Shown here in pieces: positions 10,125-19,551 of a stretch of DNA of 64,000 bases. Source of the DNA: Candidatus Zixiibacteriota bacterium (GTDB lineage: Bacteria > Zixibacteria > MSB-5A5 > GN15 > FEB-12); NCBI GenBank assembly GCA_022571845.1, contig JACZXB010000007.1, positions 108,195 through 172,194 of the forward strand. Direction: 5' to 3'. A program made the position numbers and the translations under genes. Positions within the stretch are counted from its first letter, which is position 1, and each line of letters begins with the position of its first letter. Under the pieces are notes generated by a model. The model saw nothing but the letters and a program-made list of their open reading frames with translations, did no database searches and was not told the origin of the DNA.

Positions 10125-10418
10125 AATTTCAGAGCTTCTTCTCGTTTCATCTTATCGGACTTAATTGTTTAGCCGTCATATGCAGTCGGGAGAATGTCCA
10201 ATTATTGAGCGCAGCTTTTGAACCGCTATAACTGGAATCAGAATAGCCATCTATTTCCCCTCAATTTTCCGGTTGTACTGAGCAGACTTTGAGCAGAGTC
10301 TTTCGAGATTTGCAGACAGAGACAAATTCTCTCCGGCAATGTTTAAGGATTACTCAAATAACTCGATAATCAAAGAATAGCCGCCAGTTTTCAGGTGAAT
10401 CATAGAAGGAGAAAAGAG

Positions 10419-12560
10419 ATGTCAAGGATTTTGACTATAGCAGCTTGTCTGATACTGATCTTGCAGCCGGCCGTTGAGGCCGAGACCAAAAAGGCACCTC
10501 GTCTGGTTAGAATAGGCGATGTCCCAACCGGCGAACTACGGGCAGGATATACTATATCTGCCGCGGACACCTGTATTGTCAGACATGACGACGGTCTATA
10601 CTGGCGAATTGACGGCTGGATAATCGGCAACGAATTATATAAGTCCTATCTTGACCCGGCCGCCAGCTGCCAGCTTCCTTATCCCTTCACAGTTACAGAA
10701 ATAAATATGCCGATGGCATTTGATGCCACCACTCCGTTAATAGTTGCGGTCGATATTGAAGAAGCAGACTTGTCAAATCCTAACTGCCCCGTACCCGGAC
10801 AATTATTAGCTATTTCTGCTCAGTATGAATATATGGTGCCGGGTGCTGGCGTTTACGATATCTGGATTCCATTGGATACACCTTTCGTAGTAAACGGACC
10901 TTTCTTTGCAGGATTCTTCATTGGCAATACATTTGAAGCAGGTGTAAATCCTGGCTTGATTACAGATAATATCCCCATGCAGTGCGTCTCATACAATATT
11001 TGGGACACATCCTTGGGCTTTGTAGATATGGGCAATAATGAAACTTTCGACCTCCCCGGCAGACTGATCCTTTATGCTTCCGGTTATCCCGGTGGTTCAG
11101 GGGGAGTTCAACCGGAACCGTCTCTGTCAATTATTTTTCCTGCTGAGGGAGATACGCTGCTTGGCTTTTCAAATATCTGGTCATGGGAAAATTCTGGTTC
11201 AGAAATAATTGACTTCGTAATTTTTGAAGCGCGACCGGCCTCGGGAGCGTATCTTGAAATCGGCAGAGATTTTGACGGCAGCCAGACTCTCAGAGATGGT
11301 GTTAATACAGCCGTCATTGCCGACGGATTCAGTCAGTTCTGGGATTTTTCTACCCGTAGCGAAGGAGACTATGTCATAAGAGCCACAGCGGTTGATACCT
11401 CGGGCAGAACCTCTGCTGACAGCATAGCTGTCTACTTAGAACCTACTCCCCCGGTTCCGAGAATAGTTTCACCAGACAACGGCAGTGATTTTTGCCCCGA
11501 CGTAAATTTGCTGTTTAGTTTGTTTGATGAAGACTTTTCGAGGGTTGAGGCTCATGTCAAAAAAGGTGATACTGCTTTTTCATTAAACCTGATTCAACTG
11601 GTGCAGTCCAATTACGGAGATAACAACGGAAATCCTCTGGATGGCAATAGTTACACCAACGGCGAGTACGGCGAGTACTATAGCGGCCCGATAGCAGTCA
11701 CCCAGGCCATCAGGGTTTGGTACGACCGCGGCTACAAACAGATTATGAGACAGGGACTTTCTGATATACCGATTAATGAATTTGTGGAGCTGATGGCCGG
11801 CTTCTTAAATACAAGAAACAATAGTGGTACTTATGATGAAAATATGATAGAAGGCTTAAGAGCGCACCTTGATCGCTTTGATTTAGTAGATTTTGACTAT
11901 TTCCGTGACCCTGATTACTATTCACTAAGAAGCTGGTTAGAAGATGAGGAGCGTTCTGTCATACTCGGGCTCGGTGGTGCACCGGGAATGTGGGTTGCTG
12001 CTGATGGTTTCTCCGGATGGAAACAAGCCGACAGCAGTTTTGTGGTAAGAGTTGCCAATCCTGAAACCGGTTTTGTAGTCGACGCACTGATGAGAAACAA
12101 TTCCGGAATCAATGAAATAAAAATTGGAAGCAGCTGGCAGTCGGTTGATATAATGATATCGCTCTTTGTAAGAAACTGGAACGTTTCGCGCCAGCTTATA
12201 GGTACTGACCTTGACGGTTCGGACGGCTGGTCAATCACCTGGACACCGATAGCCCTAAGCGATGGCGCTCCTTATTTCTTTAGAGCAACAGGCTTTGACC
12301 AGTCCGGCATAACCGGTAATTCAACGATTCTAATGAGTTATGATTGCGCTAATTTCTTTGTCAAAGGTGATTATAACGGCGACAATTTAACCAATATGCT
12401 CGACCTGATTTACCTGATAGATTTCCAGATTAACAGCGGACCTGCTCCGGTTGGCGGAGTAGGCCGGGCCGACGCAAACTGTGACAATAACGTAAACATA
12501 GCTGATGCTGTTTTCTTTATAAATTTCATGTTTGGATCGTCCGGAACTCCCTGCTACTAA
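10419..12560 (+). CDS. Secreted multidomain protein with C-terminal dockerin
   Basis: Start set at the ATG preceded by AGAAGGAGAAAAGAG rather than an upstream in-frame GTG, giving 713 residues. The signal peptide ends near AVEAET. The N-terminal part (about 30-220) resembles the beta-sandwich units of the other giant dockerin protein. Ig-like segments follow (about 240-350), then a helical insert rich in Asp/Tyr. The last ~70 residues are a dockerin pair (GDYNGDNLTNMLDLIYLIDF and ADANCDNNVNIADAVFFINF). Probably a surface-docked protein. No catalytic motif was recognised. Confidence 0.75.
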   Translation: MSRILTIAACLILILQPAVEAETKKAPRLVRIGDVPTGELRAGYTISAADTCIVRHDDGLYWRIDGWIIGNELYKSYLDPAASCQLPYPFTVTEINMPMAFDATTPLIVAVDIEEADLSNPNCPVPGQLLAISAQYEYMVPGAGVYDIWIPLDTPFVVNGPFFAGFFIGNTFEAGVNPGLITDNIPMQCVSYNIWDTSLGFVDMGNNETFDLPGRLILYASGYPGGSGGVQPEPSLSIIFPAEGDTLLGFSNIWSWENSGSEIIDFVIFEARPASGAYLEIGRDFDGSQTLRDGVNTAVIADGFSQFWDFSTRSEGDYVIRATAVDTSGRTSADSIAVYLEPTPPVPRIVSPDNGSDFCPDVNLLFSLFDEDFSRVEAHVKKGDTAFSLNLIQLVQSNYGDNNGNPLDGNSYTNGEYGEYYSGPIAVTQAIRVWYDRGYKQIMRQGLSDIPINEFVELMAGFLNTRNNSGTYDENMIEGLRAHLDRFDLVDFDYFRDPDYYSLRSWLEDEERSVILGLGGAPGMWVAADGFSGWKQADSSFVVRVANPETGFVVDALMRNNSGINEIKIGSSWQSVDIMISLFVRNWNVSRQLIGTDLDGSDGWSITWTPIALSDGAPYFFRATGFDQSGITGNSTILMSYDCANFFVKGDYNGDNLTNMLDLIYLIDFQINSGPAPVGGVGRADANCDNNVNIADAVFFINFMFGSSGTPCY

Positions 12561-12569
12561 GTATATTTA

Positions 12570-12600
12570 AGAGCAGGCAGTTTTAACTGCCTGCTTTTTT
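12570..12600 (+). terminator. Rho-independent terminator
   Basis: Stem agcaggcagt / actgcctgct with a TTTA loop and a T6 tail, ten bases after the dockerin stop codon. Confidence 0.92.
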
Positions 12601-12604
12601 AATT

Positions 12605-12904
12605 CTACTTACGAGCTGCCGCAGCTTTGACAGCCCGCCTTGCTATCTCTGGCGAAATACCAAGCAGTATGATAAGTTTATCTACCGCTTCATCGAGATA
12701 TTTAGCCCAGCTTCTGTCATGTTTGTTTCTAAGTTCATCGGTGAGCTCATCAGCAAGTTGTGCTATCAATTCGGCATAGCGCTGTCTTTTCCCTATTTTC
12801 AAAAAGGGAACAACATAGCGGGTAACGATATGCCCTGCCAGAAGCAGCCCGAATGAGCCCAGGACAGAAAGCCAAGAAGCAGGTTCGAATAATAGTGACT
12901 CCAT
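12605..12904 (-). CDS. Small holin-like membrane protein
   Basis: A 99-residue protein with a single hydrophobic segment near the N-terminus (about residues 10-32) and a charged, helical remainder. This is the general shape of small phage holins or membrane anchors. A strong AAAGGAG lies 6 nt before the ATG. It is the last gene of the capsid locus, the usual place for a lysis gene, but no endolysin lies next to it. The holin assignment rests on topology and position only. Confidence 0.5.
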   Translation of the reverse strand: MESLLFEPASWLSVLGSFGLLLAGHIVTRYVVPFLKIGKRQRYAELIAQLADELTDELRNKHDRSWAKYLDEAVDKLIILLGISPEIARRAVKAAAARK

Positions 12905-12945
12905 ACAATTTCTCCTTTAAAGTTATTATTGAAGTATTATTTTGA

Positions 12946-15471
12946 TTACCAATCCAATTGCCAGCTGGTCGAATCAGGTACGGTAATTCTCTTGTGTACT
13001 ATGGTACCGTCGCTGCGCTCTATTATCAGGTCGTACTGGGTAGCAGCAGGAACCAATGAGTCCGAACGGATCAAATCCAGATAGAAATATCCACTGCTGT
13101 CAGATGTAGTCGTTACCATGAAAGGTGATATAATCAGATTACCCGATTGTGCAACACCGGCAGGGAGAAAGGCTCTGACCACGGCATCTTTTTCGGGGAC
13201 AGCACTGACAGAGTACAAATAACCGTATACCCGGCACAAGGCCGGCAAAACAGGAGAGCCCGGGTCAAACTGGTCTCCAAAAACAGTATCAATTCCGGCA
13301 CCCGTCACTATCAACGTATCAAAAGTCTGATAAATGTAGCCGGGTGAAGTTGCTACGATTATAAAGCTGTCAGCATCAAGATTGAATGTTTCAAGTCCCA
13401 GTAGATCCGATTTCCCTGTAGCTATTAAAGCTGATTGATTGATGTTACGCACTGCCAGATTCGTGCCGGGGATAACTTGAGAAGTAGAAGAGTCGTAGGT
13501 TACTAATTGATATGAATACGCTCCCGAGCCTGTACCTATGCCCGATATTTCTAAGTCAAGATATTTTCCGAATGTCCCGGCAGTTGTATGATTTGACTGC
13601 GGTGTATTCCAGACCCAGCCTGCCAGTGTTGCAGAATCCAATCCCGAAGCTCCCTGCACATAAGATGAATTGTTCAGCGAATCCCACATGCTTCCGGCAG
13701 CAGTCGCCGCATCACTAAAAGGAATATTCCATATCTCTTCTCTAAAAGTGCCGTCGATCTGCTCGGCGGTTATTGAATTAGCGGCTAGGTGGGCAGCCGT
13801 GATTGCGTCAGCCTCTATTTGGGCGGCTGATATATCTCCAGTTGCCCTATCAAAGTTAATTCCCGCATAACCGGCTAAATCAATTCTCGAACTACGGGCA
13901 CCCAAAATCGCAAATCTATCAAGAACATTCACCGGCTGTCCAAAAGCGGTATCTAATGTGACAAAACCGGAAATATTGTTGTAACTAATAATTGTTCTGC
14001 CACTGCCAGCATTACTGCCAGTGTAAAAGACCAAATGCTGAGTTCTCATATCCCCACCCGAAAGAGTTGTTTTAAACGCACTTGCACTATTAGCGGTTGA
14101 GTCCTTGACACTGTCCTGTTTAGGCACCAATCCCAACATAGCCGCACCGAAAGTCTCCATTGTGGTATAGCTATTTAATATCTCATCAAAAATAGTGGCG
14201 GCGGAGTCACCCAGAGAAGCCTCTTTAGCCACCCATCCATCCTGAGCTTCGGCGGTATCGTTTATCTTTGCTAAGATATTACCAAATCCCGTAGCAATCT
14301 TATTCCCGGTAGTGTCAAGTAACCAATTCGTATCGGCCAACATATTAGCCCAGCCCGCCCCACCCGCAGCGGAAGTCCAGTTCTGGTTCATCATTGTTTT
14401 TATATCAGTGGTATCCAATCCAGAGGCTGAACCCTGCACATAAGCAGGTTTCATCATTAAAGTACCAAAGCTCGTAGCTGCGCCAGCGTTCACATCAGAT
14501 GAATCTCTTTTGAAGACGGTATCTGCAATCGCAACTATGTCAGCTGCGGAAAGACTTGTCGTAATATCAAGAGAGCTGTTATCAATTATAAGGGAGTCAT
14601 TATCGGTAATCGGGTTCCAGCCATCAATATTACCCACCTCAGCCGCCAAGGTAGCTTCTCTTGCAATCCAGTTGTCCTGAAGTTGAAGAGTGTCAATAAT
14701 AGCATTGGCGGTATCTATGACTTTGCCTATATCTGCGTTGTTGGCTATAGCTTGTGCACTCGCGGCACTTGCGTCTCTCATTATCTTAGCGAAAATACTG
14801 TTATTGGTAGTATCGCTTAAATTTCTATTCAATGTTGTATCTGCTATCGCATCTATGCCCGCCACCGAAAGAGCGTATCCGGTCTTATCGTTGTTGGTAA
14901 CTACAGTGACTTCGGGGTCTTTTGAGTTCCAAATCGAAAAGTCAACAATCACCGAATCAGTAGCTGGGTCGTACAGTGAGGCTTCCCTTGCAACCCAGTT
15001 ATCCTGTAATTGCAATGTATCAATCGTCCCAAAAGTTGTATCCCGAATCTCATCGAGATAGACATCAAGGGAATCACTGAGAACTTGTACTGTCCCCCAG
15101 TTATCCGTTGGTATGCCGCCGTCACCCCACATAACGATATTGATTGTCAGGGTATAATCTGTTGGTGTGGGCGTGCCGTCTATATCCTGAATCTGGTCAA
15201 TAAACCAGTAAGTAGTATCTCCATAAATCTTACTTGTGTCTATGCCTATTGCAAAGGGATAGGTCGTACTGCGGGTATTAAACTGCAAGGCCGTGCCACC
15301 ATCCAAATAAGTAAATACGTGAACTGAGTCTGGCTTTGTTCTGATACCGGAGGAATCAAGTGTTATAACCCGCATAGTTATAAACTCGTCCGCCTTTTTC
15401 AGACCAAGAAAGTCTGCCTGCACCATCATCGGCAACAGCATTATCATTAACGTAAATAATGTTTTCTTCAT
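12946..15471 (-). CDS. Large signal-peptide protein of the capsid locus, fibre-like
   Basis: An 841-residue protein with a signal peptide ending near MVQAD. Residues ~150-480 carry degenerate repeats of the type 'LQxxWVAxEAsLxD' (seen near residues 155, 262 and 415), resembling low-complexity fibre or stalk regions. A helical linker around 560-600 (QIEADAITAAHLAANSITAE) resembles tail-fibre trimerisation linkers. The C-terminal ~200 residues look like Ig/carboxypeptidase-regulatory folds. It overlaps the upstream gene by ATGA. A cleavable signal peptide is odd for a virion protein assembled in the cytoplasm. It is probably a surface-binding or adhesin-like component. Confidence 0.55.
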   Translation of the reverse strand: MKKTLFTLMIMLLPMMVQADFLGLKKADEFITMRVITLDSSGIRTKPDSVHVFTYLDGGTALQFNTRSTTYPFAIGIDTSKIYGDTTYWFIDQIQDIDGTPTPTDYTLTINIVMWGDGGIPTDNWGTVQVLSDSLDVYLDEIRDTTFGTIDTLQLQDNWVAREASLYDPATDSVIVDFSIWNSKDPEVTVVTNNDKTGYALSVAGIDAIADTTLNRNLSDTTNNSIFAKIMRDASAASAQAIANNADIGKVIDTANAIIDTLQLQDNWIAREATLAAEVGNIDGWNPITDNDSLIIDNSSLDITTSLSAADIVAIADTVFKRDSSDVNAGAATSFGTLMMKPAYVQGSASGLDTTDIKTMMNQNWTSAAGGAGWANMLADTNWLLDTTGNKIATGFGNILAKINDTAEAQDGWVAKEASLGDSAATIFDEILNSYTTMETFGAAMLGLVPKQDSVKDSTANSASAFKTTLSGGDMRTQHLVFYTGSNAGSGRTIISYNNISGFVTLDTAFGQPVNVLDRFAILGARSSRIDLAGYAGINFDRATGDISAAQIEADAITAAHLAANSITAEQIDGTFREEIWNIPFSDAATAAGSMWDSLNNSSYVQGASGLDSATLAGWVWNTPQSNHTTAGTFGKYLDLEISGIGTGSGAYSYQLVTYDSSTSQVIPGTNLAVRNINQSALIATGKSDLLGLETFNLDADSFIIVATSPGYIYQTFDTLIVTGAGIDTVFGDQFDPGSPVLPALCRVYGYLYSVSAVPEKDAVVRAFLPAGVAQSGNLIISPFMVTTTSDSSGYFYLDLIRSDSLVPAATQYDLIIERSDGTIVHKRITVPDSTSWQLDW

Positions 15472-16610
15472 TTATCCAACCTCGCATACTCAATATTCTC
15501 AGTATTTCTATTTCCCATTTGAATTTTTCTTCTGCGCCCACTTACGCCAGCTTCGCCCGCTTCTGTCCAGCATACTTTTATCTGCACGTGGTCAATGAGA
15601 ATGTTATCAGTCGTGGTGCCAGCTGGATTTATGAACACTCCAAATGTTGTTGCATTTACCTCGGCAACAGTCCAAGTCACACCCCAAAGCACATCGGTTG
15701 TGCCTCTGGCCTCCTGATAAGCATCGGAGTCTTTGTCGAATGTTATGTTGACGACATCCCCAACTTCACTCGTTCCGTTTTTAGTTAAGGCAACATTCAC
15801 TCTGCGTCTGCTCGCTTGATTGGCGGCACCTTGACCTTCCATCCGAACAACGATTGAATCAATAGTTGCGCCTGTGGGTGCGCTGATGGTAAAATTCTCC
15901 ACTTCCATATCTACCTGTGATGATTGGTCATCCAAGGCTCTTTGGTCATCACTCAAAAACACCGAATCCTCTCTGCTCCAAGTTGCTCCGTCTGTACTGC
16001 TGGTGGCATCCTGGTAATCACAAGAACCGGCCTCAGTCCAATGAACTACTACGTACATTTTAACAACCCTGGGGTCATCACCGGCAGAAACCCATATCAA
16101 CGAAACATCAAGACTGTCAACACTCGCCCTCGTCCAAGAGCCAGAACAACCCCCCGCAGAAGTAGGCGGACTTACATAAGCGTCAAAAACATAGTCCGTG
16201 AGGGTTGCTGTCATAGTTATTGTGTTGCCATCACACCAGTTGCTGGTTCCATTGAACAGCCGTGCCTTTATTACAGCAGATCCAGCACCAAAATTCTTTC
16301 GTGCCCTGATATGAATCATCACAGAGTCTATAATTGCATCAGAGGGTATTGTTGTATTGTCTGCCAAAGACAGCATTTCATCACCCGGAGAATCGTCCCA
16401 TAGATAGGTAGCGTCATCTGCGTCATTTAATGCGCCATGCTTTGTCGAATTGACAAGCTGCCAATTATCGGGGAACGGGTCACCATCAGGGTCTAAGGTC
16501 TCAGTCCCGGCCCATACATTGGCAGCCAACATAAATAAAAACGGAAAACAAATTATTGATATATAGTTCTGTTGATTTCGTGGTCTGGTCAATTGTTTTA
16601 CGGATTTCAT
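15468..16610 (-). CDS. Signal-peptide beta-rich protein of the capsid locus
   Basis: A 380-residue protein with an N-terminal hydrophobic export signal (about residues 17-35, ending NVWAG). The body contains two similar beta-sandwich halves, each around 'S-x-x-D-x-I-I-D/T-x-I-x-V/I-x-I-x-x' strands (DAIIDSVMIHIRA and GATIDSIVVRMEG). These resemble carbohydrate-binding or anchor-like modules. It has ATGA overlaps at both ends, so it is tightly coupled to its neighbours. The exact family is not recognised. Confidence 0.5.
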   Translation of the reverse strand: MKSVKQLTRPRNQQNYISIICFPFLFMLAANVWAGTETLDPDGDPFPDNWQLVNSTKHGALNDADDATYLWDDSPGDEMLSLADNTTIPSDAIIDSVMIHIRARKNFGAGSAVIKARLFNGTSNWCDGNTITMTATLTDYVFDAYVSPPTSAGGCSGSWTRASVDSLDVSLIWVSAGDDPRVVKMYVVVHWTEAGSCDYQDATSSTDGATWSREDSVFLSDDQRALDDQSSQVDMEVENFTISAPTGATIDSIVVRMEGQGAANQASRRRVNVALTKNGTSEVGDVVNITFDKDSDAYQEARGTTDVLWGVTWTVAEVNATTFGVFINPAGTTTDNILIDHVQIKVCWTEAGEAGVSGRRRKIQMGNRNTENIEYARLDK

Positions 16611-16885
16611 GGTTTGTTAGAGCTACTTCTTTCTTTTGCTTTTGAATTTGAATTTTCTGACTTAAGGGCGGCGCGTCTTATTTTTGAGAGCATCGCCCAA
16701 AACTTCTGCTGGTCCTCCCCTTTTGGAGCCAGTTTGTTTCTAAGTTCAATCATTTTGATTAAATCTCCCGGTTTAAGTTTAATTTCTATATCGCTTAAGA
16801 GTCTTTCATAATATCGTTTGATAAGGTCATCCAGAATTTCCAGACTTTCAGTCGGGGCGAATGATTCAATTGTGTTTTCAGGCAT
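16607..16885 (-). CDS. Small helical protein of the capsid locus
   Basis: A small acidic/basic helical protein of 92 residues from the ATG (MPENTIESF); an in-frame GTG three codons upstream is an alternative start. It has heptad-like spacing and a Lys/Ser-rich C-terminus, without membrane segments. Its stop overlaps the next gene's ATG. It could be an assembly chaperone or minor structural protein, but no family is recognised. Confidence 0.5.
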   Translation of the reverse strand: MPENTIESFAPTESLEILDDLIKRYYERLLSDIEIKLKPGDLIKMIELRNKLAPKGEDQQKFWAMLSKIRRAALKSENSNSKAKERSSSNKP

Positions 16886-16886
16886 T

Positions 16887-17261
16887 TCATTCACCTAACT
16901 CTATTATTATAAGGTCTGTGGTAACCGGTTTATTTGACTTGGAATCGCGGGCAATCTTGAAACCGGTGGAGATTTCGGTGCCGACCATAAAGACCTGCCT
17001 GTCGCTCAAAGGACGGGCTATTACCAGCGCTCTGGCAATGTTGGCCGGAAGTGAGTTACCGCGGCGATCGGTTAATCCGGCAAAGCTGACCGACTGCGAT
17101 GAATCGCCGATATTGATTGAGCCAAAAGCAACAGACTTGGTTGCATCGACCTGTTCTAAGTTTAAGTATTCTATTTCTCCGAGGTTTTGGACTCCCCAAA
17201 CATTGAAGTTAAGGACGTGCCAGATTCTGTGTGACGTTAATTGTACTAATCCGTTATTCAT
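16887..17261 (-). CDS. Small beta-rich structural-like protein
   Basis: A 124-residue predicted beta-rich protein without a signal peptide or membrane segment. It contains alternating hydrophobic strands and a 'VTTDLIIIELGE' C-terminal strand. Its place just after the connector-like gene suggests a head-completion or minor virion protein, but there is no sequence family I can name. Confidence 0.5.
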   Translation of the reverse strand: MNNGLVQLTSHRIWHVLNFNVWGVQNLGEIEYLNLEQVDATKSVAFGSINIGDSSQSVSFAGLTDRRGNSLPANIARALVIARPLSDRQVFMVGTEISTGFKIARDSKSNKPVTTDLIIIELGE

Positions 17262-17270
17262 CTATTACCT

Positions 17271-18083
17271 CTAACTGCGTACTGGCGCCGAAGCGCTGTC
17301 AAATGGTGGACGAAATGATTTCAGTAAGGTGTCTGCCCGGCCGGCGTAACTTTCGACCAATTTTAGCCAGGCTGCGGCAACTTTGTCATGACCTCGAAGC
17401 GATGACAACTCTCTGGCAGCTGATGAACGGCTGATAATTTCCAGAGCACGGTAAGTTGCTGCTGCCTGTATCGCCGGTTCTATGCCAAATTGCCGGTCAG
17501 GGTCTATGGTCTTTTCTATCAGACCATTGGCCTCATCGACGGCATTTTGCAGAAGTTCTTCGGTGTAACTTTGATAAACAGGTGTGTAGTCAAGATAGAC
17601 AGACTCGCCGGATGTTATCGCTCCGGCGGCAATCCTTTTCAGGCTGCCTCCTTCTGAGTCCAGTGAATAGTCCACGCCCTTTTTATATGAGATATAATTA
17701 GTGTACCAGATCAGAATCGTCTGTCCGGAGCTTAGCGCTCCGTCGCTTTTGATAGTAAGGGCACCGACATCGTAGTCAATTATGTAATCAATATTTTCGG
17801 TATAAATTGTACCTAATGAACTGTCCGAAGCCGCCACTACCGAACCACGGAAAATAAGATTGTCAGGTAATGAAGTAGTGGGGTTCCCAAGAGTAACTGA
17901 CTGACGAATTAGATCGTTAGTTTGCTTCGACTTAACCTTAAAATCCGAACTGCTGACTCTGCCTCCAAAAAATGTGACAGAATCAATGCTCTTTAAAACA
18001 ACCAGCTGGTCTGATATTCTGTCCTGTACCGGAAATACAGATGTTAAGTGCTGTTTTACTTTTTCAACGCTGGTATACAACAT
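17271..18083 (-). CDS. Putative head-completion/connector protein
   Basis: A 270-residue protein. The first residues (MLYTSVEKVKQHLTSVF) form a helix like those opening phage head-tail connector proteins (gp6/YqbG-like). A beta-rich insertion follows at about 60-170 ('IIDYDVGALTIKSDG', 'GVDYSLDSEGGSLKRI'), and the C-terminal helices (about 175-250) resemble the connector's helical bundle. The gene position, downstream of the capsid gene, agrees. The insertion makes it longer than typical ~100-residue connectors. Confidence 0.5.
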   Translation of the reverse strand: MLYTSVEKVKQHLTSVFPVQDRISDQLVVLKSIDSVTFFGGRVSSSDFKVKSKQTNDLIRQSVTLGNPTTSLPDNLIFRGSVVAASDSSLGTIYTENIDYIIDYDVGALTIKSDGALSSGQTILIWYTNYISYKKGVDYSLDSEGGSLKRIAAGAITSGESVYLDYTPVYQSYTEELLQNAVDEANGLIEKTIDPDRQFGIEPAIQAAATYRALEIISRSSAARELSSLRGHDKVAAAWLKLVESYAGRADTLLKSFRPPFDSASAPVRS

Positions 18084-18086
18084 CGT

Positions 18087-19499
18087 TTATCTCCTGACAC
18101 TTAGCGCTAATAGATTGGAAATTGCGGTAATCTGGCTTCCGACCGGCTCAGTTGTAAAAGATGTGTTGACTTTGAGCCGAACCCAGAATAAGACGCTGCC
18201 GTTGACCGAGTTTAACTGCCAGTCTGACGGCATGCTTTCGAAATCTGTCCAGAGAATTAGTTCTTCGTCTGTGGCATTTAGATTGAAATTCCCGCTTACC
18301 GGGGTGAACGCTTTCCAAACTGTGCCATCCCAATAACTGTAGCTGACCGTGCCCCCCACACCGGCAGTTGACAGAATAAAACGCAGGAACCGAAACTTGC
18401 TGTCCATGCCCAGGTAGACTTCGTCACCAATGGTTTTTGCCAGAGCGCTTGTTGAGGGATGAAAAACATCGGCGCTGGTGCTGCTGGCAGCTTCGATGGT
18501 CAGATCTGAAAAAGTTGTCGAGACAGCATCGTACAGAATAAATTTATCAATTGTGTCGGCTCGCGAATCTAAGGCAGCTGGTGTCGAAAAGCTCCCGGAT
18601 TGACGGTTAGTCTGTTTGGCGATAAACTGCCCGCTGGCAAACTGCTGCAAATAAGTTATGACCGGCACATTTTCGAAAAATATTATTTGTGGGAACAGTC
18701 CGCCGGAGCCGTCAAGAGTCACGGAACTTCCCCAGTTGCTGCCGTCGTATTCACGATAAAGCAGCTGGTCGTTGTCATAGACGACGCCCAGCAAACCTTC
18801 GCTGGAAACAGAGATGTCAAGCTGGTCGTCGAAGTTACCGGTTGAGGCCAGGTTGTAGGGAGTGGTCCAGCTTCCACCCAAAATTGGTCTCTGGCTGAAC
18901 CAAAGATCAGTAGCATTTCCGCTGTAGACGACAAATAAATCGTTGGGACCTATAACAAATTTTGCCCAGGCTGATGTATGGCCGGTTGAAATACTGTCAC
19001 CGGAATCGGCGATGCCTGCCCCCCAGGTGGCGCCGTCATCGTCTGATGATTTGGCATAGATGTAGTAAATCGCGCCATTCTTGAGAGTATAACAAACCCA
19101 GATTCTGCCGCCTGTTTCTATGTCAACTGTCGGATAGTATGAAGGATTGCCGTTGAAGATAGTGACTTTGCTGCCGACCGTCCAGGTTCCTGAAGAGAAC
19201 GAAAGTTTTTTGGTAACGAGATACTCTGTTGAAATTTCGGTATAGACTATATGAATATTGCCGCCCGAATCAATAGCTGCTGAGAAAGCGTCGTCGACTG
19301 CATCAGTGGCAATCGTAATTGGCGCCGACCAGCTTGAATAAGGAGAGTCGGCGTAATATAGTTTTATTTCTCCGGCGGCTGTTTGAATGAGGGCCGCGGC
19401 TCTTCCGGCATAAGCGCCCGCAGGAACTTTGAGAAGCAGCCTGCCGCTGGGCAGACCCAAAGCGTTTTGGGTGGTTGATTCTGTAATTTTCTTTTGCAT
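18087..19499 (-). CDS. BNR/sialidase-type beta-propeller protein in capsid locus
   Basis: A 470-residue protein without a signal peptide. Residues ~50-310 show repeated blades containing S-x-D-x-G-x-x-W (SSDDDGATWG), 'YREYDGSNWG' and 'YYADSPYSSW', typical of BNR/Asp-box propellers found in sialidases and phage tailspikes. The C-terminal ~130 residues are a separate beta domain (TVSYSYWDGTVWKAFTP). It is probably a virion decoration or receptor-binding protein. It is separated from the capsid gene by a strong hairpin. Sialidase catalytic residues were not identified. Confidence 0.6.
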   Translation of the reverse strand: MQKKITESTTQNALGLPSGRLLLKVPAGAYAGRAAALIQTAAGEIKLYYADSPYSSWSAPITIATDAVDDAFSAAIDSGGNIHIVYTEISTEYLVTKKLSFSSGTWTVGSKVTIFNGNPSYYPTVDIETGGRIWVCYTLKNGAIYYIYAKSSDDDGATWGAGIADSGDSISTGHTSAWAKFVIGPNDLFVVYSGNATDLWFSQRPILGGSWTTPYNLASTGNFDDQLDISVSSEGLLGVVYDNDQLLYREYDGSNWGSSVTLDGSGGLFPQIIFFENVPVITYLQQFASGQFIAKQTNRQSGSFSTPAALDSRADTIDKFILYDAVSTTFSDLTIEAASSTSADVFHPSTSALAKTIGDEVYLGMDSKFRFLRFILSTAGVGGTVSYSYWDGTVWKAFTPVSGNFNLNATDEELILWTDFESMPSDWQLNSVNGSVLFWVRLKVNTSFTTEPVGSQITAISNLLALSVRR

Positions 19500-19521
19500 T
19501 TTGCTAACTAATTTTGGTAGA

Positions 19522-19544
19522 AGGCCCGCCCAAAGGACGGGCCT
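19522..19544. promoter_or_regulatory. Intercistronic hairpin downstream of major capsid gene
   Basis: Inverted repeat aggcccg / cgggcct with a nine-base loop lies in the short gap after the capsid gene. No T-run follows on the minus strand, so it is more likely an RNA-stabilising or partial attenuation element than a full terminator. Such elements raise capsid mRNA relative to downstream genes. Confidence 0.5.
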
Positions 19545-19551
19545 AAAACCG